Source: Ensifer adhaerens
GTDB taxonomy: Bacteria; Pseudomonadota; Alphaproteobacteria; Rhizobiales; Rhizobiaceae
Length of the DNA stretch: 64,000 nucleotides
Reading direction: 5' to 3'
NCBI RefSeq assembly: GCF_020035535.1
Contig: NZ_CP083349.1
Span: 992,001 to 1,056,000, forward strand
Each line of letters begins with the position of its first letter. Position 1 is the first letter of the stretch. Positions 57,347-64,000 of the stretch are shown one piece after another. Position numbers and translations under genes: made by a program. The notes under the pieces were generated by a model. It did no database searches and was not told where the DNA came from. It saw nothing but the letters and a program-made list of their open reading frames with translations.

Positions 57347-59428
57347 ATGGCAAAGCTGAAAGTCGACGGAAAAGAGATCGAGGTACCGGATCATTTCACG
57401 CTTCTTCAGGCGTGCGAAGAGGCCGGGGCCGAAGTTCCGCGCTTCTGTTTCCACGAGCGGCTGTCGGTCGCCGGCAACTGCCGCATGTGTCTGATCGAGG
57501 TGAAGGGCGGGCCGCCCAAGCCCGCCGCATCTTGCGCCATGGGCGTGCGCGACCTTCGTCCGGGCCCGAACGGCGAAGCGCCGGAAGTCTTCACGACCAC
57601 GCCGATGGTCAAGAAGGCGCGCGAAGGCGTGATGGAATTCCTGCTGATCAACCATCCGCTCGACTGCCCGATCTGCGACCAGGGCGGCGAATGCGACCTG
57701 CAGGACCAGGCGATGGCTTTCGGTATCGACAGCTCGCGCTACCAGGAAAACAAGCGCGCCGTCGAAGACAAGTACATCGGCCCGCTCGTCAAGACGGTGA
57801 TGAACCGCTGCATCCACTGCACGCGGTGCGTTCGTTTCACGACCGAAGTTGCCGGCATTGCCGAGCTTGGCCTGATCGGCCGCGGCGAAGACGCCGAGAT
57901 CACCACCTATCTCGAGCAGGCAATGACGTCGGAACTGCAGGGCAACGTCGTCGACCTTTGCCCCGTGGGCGCGCTGACCTCGAAGCCCTTTGCCTTCACC
58001 GCCCGTCCGTGGGAGTTGAACAAGACCGAATCCATCGACGTGATGGATGCGCTCGGTTCGGCGATCCGCGTCGACACCCGCGGTCGCGAAGTCATGCGCA
58101 TCATGCCGCGCGTCAACGAAGAGATTAACGAAGAGTGGATCTCCGACAAGAGCCGCTTCATCTGGGATGGCCTGAAGACGCAGCGCCTCGATCGTCCTTA
58201 CGTCAAGAAGGACGGCCGCCTGCAGCCGGCGAGCTGGGGCGAAGCCTTTCAGGCGGTCAAGGCTGCCGTTGCCCAGACCTCGGGCGACAAGATCGGCGCC
58301 ATTGCCGGCGACCTCGCTTCGGTCGAAGAAATGTACGCGCTGAAGCAGCTGATCTCGGCTCTTGGCTCCGAAAGCGTCGACTGCCGCCAGGATGGCGCTG
58401 CACTCGATCCGTCGCTCGGCCGCGCCAGCTACCTCTTCAACCCGACGATCGCTGGCATCGAAAGCGCTGATGCGCTGTTGATCATCGGCTCCAACCCGCG
58501 CTTCGAGGCTTCGGTTCTCAACGCCCGCATCCGCAAGCGTTACCGCATGGGCAACTTCCCGATCGCCGTGATCGGCGAGCCTGGCGAACTGCGCTACGAA
58601 TACGAGTATCTCGGCGCCGGCACCGAAACGCTCGCCGAGCTCGTCTCCGGCAAGGGCAAATTTGCAGCGACCTTGAAGAAGGCGCAGCGCCCGATGATCC
58701 TCATCGGCCAGGGCGCGATCGCAGGGGAGGGCGGTGCTGCCGTTCTTTCTGCCGCCGCCAAGCTCGCAGGTGCCGTAGGTGCGGTCACCGCCGAGTGGAA
58801 TGGTTTTGCCGTCCTCCACACGGCTGCTTCCCGCGTCGGTGGTCTGGACCTCGGCTTCGTTCCGGGCGCAAACGGCAAGACGGCGGCCGAAATGGTCACC
58901 GCATCCGACGTTCTGTTCCTGCTCGGCGCCGACGAGATCGACCTTGCCGATCGCAAGTTCGGCTTCACGGTCTATATCGGCTCGCACGGCGACAACGGCG
59001 CACATGCCGCCGACGTCATTTTGCCGGGCGCGACCTACACCGAAAAGTCCGGCACCTGGGTCAACACCGAGGGCCGCGTTCAGGTCGGCAACCGCGCCGG
59101 CTTCGCACCGGGCGACGCACGCGAGGACTGGGCGATCATTCGCGCACTTTCCGACGTGCTCGGCAAGAAGCTGCCCTTTGATTCGCTTGGCGAATTGCGC
59201 TCAAAGCTGTATGCGGCCCACCCGCATTTCGCCGATGTCGACGCGATCGCGACCGGCAACGGCGACGAAATTGCCGCACTCGGCCAAAAAGCCGGTGAGA
59301 TGGGCAAATCCGTGTTTGCGTCTCCGGTCAAAGACTTCTATTTGACGAACCCGATAGCGCGCGCATCCGCCGTCATGGCCGAATGCTCGGCTTTGGCACG
59401 CAACAACTTCAAAGCTGCGGCGGAATGA
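57347..59428 (+). CDS. nuoG: NADH-quinone oxidoreductase subunit G
   Basis: A 693-residue 75-kDa subunit of the NADH arm with three to four iron-sulfur clusters. [2Fe-2S] cysteines are in PRFCFHERLSVAGNCRMCLIE, a histidine-ligated cluster in PLDCPICDQGGECDLQD, and [4Fe-4S] cysteines in MNRCIHCTRCVRFTTE and the later DLCPVGALTS. A molybdopterin-fold C-terminal domain follows without a cofactor. ATG 57347 matches the family start; a TTG at 57335 adds four residues. Confidence 0.98.
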   Translation: MAKLKVDGKEIEVPDHFTLLQACEEAGAEVPRFCFHERLSVAGNCRMCLIEVKGGPPKPAASCAMGVRDLRPGPNGEAPEVFTTTPMVKKAREGVMEFLLINHPLDCPICDQGGECDLQDQAMAFGIDSSRYQENKRAVEDKYIGPLVKTVMNRCIHCTRCVRFTTEVAGIAELGLIGRGEDAEITTYLEQAMTSELQGNVVDLCPVGALTSKPFAFTARPWELNKTESIDVMDALGSAIRVDTRGREVMRIMPRVNEEINEEWISDKSRFIWDGLKTQRLDRPYVKKDGRLQPASWGEAFQAVKAAVAQTSGDKIGAIAGDLASVEEMYALKQLISALGSESVDCRQDGAALDPSLGRASYLFNPTIAGIESADALLIIGSNPRFEASVLNARIRKRYRMGNFPIAVIGEPGELRYEYEYLGAGTETLAELVSGKGKFAATLKKAQRPMILIGQGAIAGEGGAAVLSAAAKLAGAVGAVTAEWNGFAVLHTAASRVGGLDLGFVPGANGKTAAEMVTASDVLFLLGADEIDLADRKFGFTVYIGSHGDNGAHAADVILPGATYTEKSGTWVNTEGRVQVGNRAGFAPGDAREDWAIIRALSDVLGKKLPFDSLGELRSKLYAAHPHFADVDAIATGNGDEIAALGQKAGEMGKSVFASPVKDFYLTNPIARASAVMAECSALARNNFKAAAE

Positions 59429-59448
59429 GCGCGAGGGAATAGAGTATC

Positions 59449-60492
59449 ATGGACGCTTTCGTTTCGACCTATGTCTGGCCCGCGATCATCATGGTCGCCC
59501 AGTCGCTGCTGCTCCTGGTCGCGCTGCTGCTTTTCATCGCCTACATCCTGCTCGCCGACCGTAAGATCTGGGCTGCAGTTCAGCTTCGCCGTGGTCCGAA
59601 TGTGGTAGGCCCGTGGGGACTTTTCCAGTCCTTCGCCGACCTTTTGAAGTTCGTCTTCAAGGAACCGGTGATTCCCGCCGGTGCCAACAAGGCGATCTTC
59701 CTGCTCGCACCGCTCGTTTCCGTGACGCTGGCGCTCGCCGCCTGGGCGGTGATCCCGCTCAACGCCGGCTGGGTGATTGCGAACGTCAACGTCGGCATCC
59801 TCTTCGTGTTCGCCATATCTTCGCTTGAAGTTTATGGCATCATCATGGGCGGCTGGGCGTCGAACTCCAAATATCCCTTCCTCGGCGCGCTTCGCTCCGC
59901 AGCACAGATGGTCTCCTACGAAGTCTCGATCGGCTTCGTCATTGTCACCGTCCTTCTCTGCGTCGGCTCGCTGAACCTGACGGACATCGTCAATGCCCAG
60001 TCGACGGGCATCGGCACGAACCTCGGTCTGCCGGCGTCGTTCCTCGACTGGCATTGGCTGGCACTGTTCCCGATGTTCATCGTGTTCTTCATTTCGGCGC
60101 TTGCCGAAACGAACCGCCCGCCTTTCGACCTTCCGGAAGCGGAATCCGAACTCGTCGCCGGCTTCATGGTCGAGTACGGCTCCACGCCTTACATGATGTT
60201 CATGCTCGGCGAATATGCTGCCATCTGCCTGATGTGCGCATTGACGACGATCCTGTTCCTTGGCGGCTGGCTGCCTCCGGTCGACGTCTGGTTCCTGAAC
60301 TGGGTTCCCGGCATCATCTGGTTCGTGCTGAAGGCATCCTTCGTGTTCTTCATGTTCGCGATGGTGAAGGCTTTCGTTCCGCGCTACCGCTACGACCAGC
60401 TGATGCGTCTCGGCTGGAAGGTCTTCCTGCCAATCTCTCTCGCAATGGTCGTGATCACTGCATTCGTTCTCAAGCTGACGGGAGCCGCATGA
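59449..60492 (+). CDS. nuoH: NADH-quinone oxidoreductase subunit H
   Basis: A 347-residue ND1-type membrane subunit with eight helices, lining the quinone channel. Family motifs are [40 protein letters not shown] and [16 protein letters not shown]. It starts 21 bases after nuoG. Confidence 0.98.
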   Translation: MDAFVSTYVWPAIIMVAQSLLLLVALLLFIAYILLADRKIWAAVQLRRGPNVVGPWGLFQSFADLLKFVFKEPVIPAGANKAIFLLAPLVSVTLALAAWAVIPLNAGWVIANVNVGILFVFAISSLEVYGIIMGGWASNSKYPFLGALRSAAQMVSYEVSIGFVIVTVLLCVGSLNLTDIVNAQSTGIGTNLGLPASFLDWHWLALFPMFIVFFISALAETNRPPFDLPEAESELVAGFMVEYGSTPYMMFMLGEYAAICLMCALTTILFLGGWLPPVDVWFLNWVPGIIWFVLKASFVFFMFAMVKAFVPRYRYDQLMRLGWKVFLPISLAMVVITAFVLKLTGAA

Positions 60493-60556
60493 CGATGGTT
60501 CACGTTTGGCAGCATACCGCCGGTCGCTCCCAGGCCGGCAACTCTGGAGGTAAATG

Positions 60557-61048
60557 ATGGCCGGTCTTTCGCAAGCCGTCAGCTCGCTGTTCCTGAAGGA
60601 ATTCGTCGGCGCGTTCTTTTTGTCGATGCGCTACTTCTTCAAGCCGAAGGCGACGTTGAACTACCCCTTCGAAAAGGGGCCGGTCAGCCCGCGCTTCCGT
60701 GGCGAGCATGCGCTGCGCCGCTATCCGAACGGTGAAGAGCGTTGCATCGCCTGCAAGCTGTGCGAGGCGATCTGTCCTGCACAGGCCATCACCATCGAAG
60801 CCGGCCCGCGCCGCAACGACGGCACCCGCCGTACGGTGCGCTACGACATCGACATGGTGAAGTGCATCTATTGCGGTTTCTGCCAGGAAGCCTGTCCGGT
60901 CGATGCCATCGTCGAGGGCCCGAACTTCGAGTTCGCCACCGAGACGCGCGAAGAGCTTTACTACGACAAGGACAAGCTCCTCGCCAACGGCGACCGTTGG
61001 GAACGGGAAATCGCACGCAACATCGCAATGGACTCGCCCTATCGCTGA
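60557..61048 (+). CDS. nuoI: NADH-quinone oxidoreductase subunit I
   Basis: A 163-residue TYKY subunit with two [4Fe-4S] clusters ([12 protein letters not shown] and [12 protein letters not shown]). Of tandem ATGs at 60554 and 60557, the second is chosen because GGAGG at 60546-60550 gives a normal six-base spacing; the first would have three. The gene lies 64 bases after nuoH. Confidence 0.97.
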   Translation: MAGLSQAVSSLFLKEFVGAFFLSMRYFFKPKATLNYPFEKGPVSPRFRGEHALRRYPNGEERCIACKLCEAICPAQAITIEAGPRRNDGTRRTVRYDIDMVKCIYCGFCQEACPVDAIVEGPNFEFATETREELYYDKDKLLANGDRWEREIARNIAMDSPYR

Positions 61049-61061
61049 GGCCAAAGCGTAG

Positions 61062-61083
61062 CGCCGCCCCGGGGAGGGCGGTG
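61062..61083 (+). other. Hairpin between nuoI and nuoJ
   Basis: CCGCCC (61064-61069) pairs with GGGCGG (61076-61081), extended by two further pairs; loop six bases. No T-run follows, so it is a possible mRNA stability or partial attenuation element in the 138-base nuoI-nuoJ gap. Confidence 0.4.
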
Positions 61084-61186
61084 CATGTGACATAGGTTTG
61101 GGCAACGGCCGGACGCGTGTCCGGCTTTGCCTGTGGAGTGGAGCCAGAAGCGCTTCACGCCGTGCAAGACGAAGAAGGCACCGATC

Positions 61187-61801
61187 ATGGGTCTGCAGGT
61201 TCTTTTTTTCTATCTCTTTGCCTTCATCGCGGTGGCGTCGGCATTTATGGTCATTGCGGCCAGGAACCCGGTTTATTCGGTTCTGTTCCTGATCCTGACC
61301 TTCTTTAACTCGGCGGGCCTGTTCCTGCTGACCGGCGCCGAATTCCTCGCGATGATCCTGTTGGTCGTCTACGTCGGCGCGGTCGCGGTGCTCTTCCTCT
61401 TCGTGGTCATGATGCTCGACATCGACTTCGCAGAACTGCGCGCGGGCGTGCTAGAATATGCGCCGATCGGTGCGCTGATCGGGCTTATCCTCGCAGCCGA
61501 ACTCATCATCGTGGTTGGCGGCGCGACGTTCTCACCGGAAATCGCCAAGTCGATTTCGATGCCGATCCCGGCGGTGGCGGACCGCACGAATACGGCCGCC
61601 CTCGGTGACGTGCTCTATACCCACTACGTCTACTTCTTCCAGATCGCCGGCCTCGTGCTGCTCGTCGCCATGATCGGCGCGATCGTGCTGACGCTGCGCC
61701 ACCGCGAAAACATCAAGCGCCAGAACATCCCGCAGCAGGTCGCCCGCTCGCCCGAAACCGCCGTCGAGGTGGTCACGGTCAAGCCGGGCCAGGGCATCTA
61801 A
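61187..61801 (+). CDS. nuoJ: NADH-quinone oxidoreductase subunit J
   Basis: A 204-residue ND6-type subunit with five helices. The third, which moves during the quinone cycle, lies in FLAMILLVVYVGAVAVLFLF. ATG 61187 after AGAAGG is used because upstream in-frame residues are hydrophilic and not family-like. Confidence 0.97.
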   Translation: MGLQVLFFYLFAFIAVASAFMVIAARNPVYSVLFLILTFFNSAGLFLLTGAEFLAMILLVVYVGAVAVLFLFVVMMLDIDFAELRAGVLEYAPIGALIGLILAAELIIVVGGATFSPEIAKSISMPIPAVADRTNTAALGDVLYTHYVYFFQIAGLVLLVAMIGAIVLTLRHRENIKRQNIPQQVARSPETAVEVVTVKPGQGI

Positions 61802-61828
61802 GTCGGACGCGAGATCGAGGAACAAAAA

Positions 61829-62137
61829 ATGGAAATCGGAATTTCCCACTATCTCACCGTCAGCGCCATCCTGTTCACGCTGGGCGTCTTCGGCATCTTC
61901 CTGAACCGGAAGAACGTCATCGTCATCCTGATGTCGGTCGAACTCATTCTTCTCGCGGTCAACATCAACATGGTCGCCTTCTCGGCGTTCCTGAATGATA
62001 TCACGGGCCAGGTCTTTGCCCTGTTCATCCTGACCGTCGCGGCTGCGGAAGCGGCCATCGGACTTGCAATTCTCGTCGTCTTCTACCGCAACCGCGGCTC
62101 GATCGCTGTTGAAGACGTCAACATGATGAAGGGCTGA
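61829..62137 (+). CDS. nuoK: NADH-quinone oxidoreductase subunit K
   Basis: A 102-residue ND4L-type subunit with three helices and two conserved membrane glutamates, in [15 protein letters not shown] and [17 protein letters not shown]. It starts 27 bases after nuoJ, with GAGGAAC before the ATG. Confidence 0.97.
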   Translation: MEIGISHYLTVSAILFTLGVFGIFLNRKNVIVILMSVELILLAVNINMVAFSAFLNDITGQVFALFILTVAAAEAAIGLAILVVFYRNRGSIAVEDVNMMKG

Positions 62138-62144
62138 TTGGGCT

Positions 62145-64000
62145 ATGGATACCATCATCAAGGCTATCGTCTTCCTGCCTTTGATCGGCTTTCTGATCGC
62201 CGGCCTCTTCGGTACTTCGATCGGCGCCAAGGCATCGGAATATGTCACCAGCGGTCTGATGATCATCGCCGCTGCGCTCTCCTGGTACGTCTTCTTCGAC
62301 GTTGCCTTGGGCCACCAGGAGATGATCAAGGTTTCGGTGCTGCGCTGGATCCAGTCCGGCAGCTTCGATGTCGAATGGGCATTCCGCGTCGACACGTTGA
62401 CGTCGGTCATGTTCGTCGTCGTCAACACGGTGTCGACGCTCGTGCATGTCTATTCGATCGGCTACATGCACCACGACCCGCATCGTCCGCGCTTCTTTGC
62501 CTATCTGTCGCTGTTTACCTTCGCGATGCTCATGCTCATCACGTCGGACAACCTGGTGCAGATGTTCTTCGGCTGGGAAGGCGTGGGTCTGGCGTCCTAC
62601 CTGCTCATCGGCTTCTGGTACAAGAAGCCGTCGGCGAACGCTGCTGCGATGAAGGCCTTCATCGTCAACCGCGTCGGCGACTTCGGTTTCTCGCTCGGCA
62701 TCTTCCTGGTCTTCGTGCTGTTCGGCTCGGTCAACTTCGAGACGATCTTCGCTGCGGCCCAGACATATCTGCCGGCCGAAGGCGCTGCAGCAGGGGAGGC
62801 GGTTGTCACCCTGTTCGGCATGCACCTCGACAAGGCTGACGCCATTACGGCTGCCTGCTTGCTGCTCTTTATGGGCGCGATGGGCAAGTCGGCGCAGTTC
62901 CTGCTGCACACCTGGCTTCCGGACGCGATGGAAGGCCCGACCCCGGTTTCGGCCCTGATTCATGCCGCAACGATGGTCACCGCCGGCGTCTTCCTCGTCG
63001 CCCGCATGTCGCCGCTCTTTGAACTGTCGCCGGATGCGCTGACCGTTGTCACCATCATCGGTGCGATCACCGCCTTCTTCGCGGCGACCGTCGGTCTCGT
63101 TCAGAACGACATCAAGCGCGTCATCGCCTATTCGACCTGCTCGCAACTCGGTTACATGTTCGTGGCGCTCGGCGTCGGCGCCTATGGCGCGGCCATCTTC
63201 CACCTGTTCACGCACGCCTTCTTCAAGGCGCTCCTGTTCTTGGGTGCCGGTTCGGTCATCCACGCCGTCGATGGCGAACAGGACATGCGCTATATGGGCG
63301 GCCTCAAGCCGCACATCCGGGTGACCTACTGGATGATGTTCATCGGCACGATTGCACTGACTGGTGTTGGCATCCCCGGCGTTATCGGCACAGCGGGCTT
63401 CTACTCGAAGGATGCGATCATCGAGTCGACCTTCGCGTCGCATAGTGCCGTTTCTGGCTTCGCCTTCGCGCTGCTTGTCATTGCCGCTCTCTTCACCAGC
63501 TTCTACTCCTGGCGTCTGACCTTCCTGACTTTCCACGGCAAGCCGCGGGCGTCGTCGGATGTCATGCATCACGTCCACGAGTCGCCGCAAGTCATGCTGG
63601 TGCCGCTCTATATCCTTGGCGCCGGCGCGTTGCTCGCGGGTTTCCTGTTCCACGACTACTTCTTCGGCCACCATTACGTCGAGTTCTGGAAGGGCGCTCT
63701 GTTCACCTCTGCGGAGAACGAGATCCTCGAAGAGTACCACCACGTACCGCTGTGGGTGAAGTGGAGCCCGTTCTGCGCCATGGCGCTCGGCCTCTTCACT
63801 GCCTGGTACATGTATATCCGCCGGCCGGAACTGCCGAAGTATCTGGCAGACCAGCATCGTGGCCTCTACCAGTTCCTGCTCAACAAGTGGTACTTCGACG
63901 AGCTCTATGACTTCCTGTTCGTACGTTCGGCCAAGTGGCTCGGCACCTTCCTCTGGAAGGAAGGCGACGGTCGCGTGATCGATGGCTACGGCCCGAACGG
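62145..64000 (+). CDS. nuoL: NADH-quinone oxidoreductase subunit L, 5' part
   Basis: An ND5-type antiporter-like subunit, open to the window end (618 complete codons visible, so the end is missing). Hallmarks are [57 protein letters not shown] and the lateral-helix region to come. The ATG at 62145 begins [20 protein letters not shown], seven bases after nuoK. No frame faults were seen. Proton-translocating residues (Glu in WEG, Lys in GKSAQ, His in SALIHA) are intact. Confidence 0.96.
   Translation, partial: MDTIIKAIVFLPLIGFLIAGLFGTSIGAKASEYVTSGLMIIAAALSWYVFFDVALGHQEMIKVSVLRWIQSGSFDVEWAFRVDTLTSVMFVVVNTVSTLVHVYSIGYMHHDPHRPRFFAYLSLFTFAMLMLITSDNLVQMFFGWEGVGLASYLLIGFWYKKPSANAAAMKAFIVNRVGDFGFSLGIFLVFVLFGSVNFETIFAAAQTYLPAEGAAAGEAVVTLFGMHLDKADAITAACLLLFMGAMGKSAQFLLHTWLPDAMEGPTPVSALIHAATMVTAGVFLVARMSPLFELSPDALTVVTIIGAITAFFAATVGLVQNDIKRVIAYSTCSQLGYMFVALGVGAYGAAIFHLFTHAFFKALLFLGAGSVIHAVDGEQDMRYMGGLKPHIRVTYWMMFIGTIALTGVGIPGVIGTAGFYSKDAIIESTFASHSAVSGFAFALLVIAALFTSFYSWRLTFLTFHGKPRASSDVMHHVHESPQVMLVPLYILGAGALLAGFLFHDYFFGHHYVEFWKGALFTSAENEILEEYHHVPLWVKWSPFCAMALGLFTAWYMYIRRPELPKYLADQHRGLYQFLLNKWYFDELYDFLFVRSAKWLGTFLWKEGDGRVIDGYGPN

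Noticed and set aside
56957..59005. A 682-codon minus-strand open frame opposite nuoG
   Set aside because: Antisense shadow of nuoG with no start signal or recognisable motif; the plus-strand gene is unambiguous.
62118..63857. A 579-codon minus-strand open frame opposite nuoL
   Set aside because: Antisense shadow, rich in Glu, Asp, Arg and His; nuoL itself is the real gene and runs to the window end.

Overview
The window is chromosomal DNA of an alphaproteobacterium of the Rhizobiales, most likely a Sinorhizobium/Ensifer-type rhizobium. Signs are high GC with strong third-position GC bias, CTTGAC/CTTGCG-type -35 elements, a plsX-fabH-ihfA-MerR block, clpP-clpX-lon-hupB followed by an FMN riboswitch and ribN, and a 14-subunit-type nuo operon with rhizobial start sites. 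From memory the gene order resembles the Sinorhizobium meliloti chromosome; this was not searched. Nearly all genes look vertically inherited. There is no phage, IS element, integrase or CRISPR array.

Layout. 1-4459: tail of a cytochrome bc1 assembly chaperone, a DUF177 protein, plsX, fabH, ihfA and a MerR regulator (fatty-acid initiation and nucleoid proteins). 4460-5316: intergenic DNA, a 54-residue lipoprotein and tRNA-Pro(GGG). 5381-14903: a Wzx/Wzy-type surface polysaccharide locus with two GT4 glycosyltransferases, polymerase, initiating phosphoglycosyltransferase, export lipoprotein, a Wzc-like protein with a degenerate ATPase domain, and a CelD/BcsL-like acetyltransferase. It resembles the unipolar polysaccharide (UPP) loci of Agrobacterium and Sinorhizobium. 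15044-22403: phosphoesterase, ctaA, argC, speB, phhA with a divergent Lrp regulator, a monooxygenase-fold protein, and rplM-rpsI. 22628-32109: metabolic and accessory genes (thioesterase, crotonase-fold protein, EamA transporter, CoA-binding protein, metY, cupin, P450, glyoxalase-fold protein, EEP and PLD proteins).

32402-38300: proteostasis block clpP, clpX, lon and hupB, each with its own leader or terminator; sigma-32-like promoters precede clpP and lon. An FMN riboswitch with an enlarged arm controls the riboflavin transporter ribN. 39295-49771: secreted phytase-like protein, MarR regulator, chemoreceptor, an SbcD/YhaN-type nuclease-ATPase pair and a cupin. 49997-50758: tRNA-Val(UAC) and two identical tRNA-Asp(GUC) genes.

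51058-64000: the nuo operon (complex I), nuoA to nuoL, with nuoL cut by the window end. Two non-canonical genes are embedded in it: a small secreted protein between nuoD and nuoE, and a membrane-anchored helix-hairpin-helix protein between nuoF and nuoG. The hairpin module of the second is also fused to the C-terminus of NuoE. This is the most unusual arrangement in the window. The many long antisense reading frames are by-products of GC-biased codon use and are not annotated.
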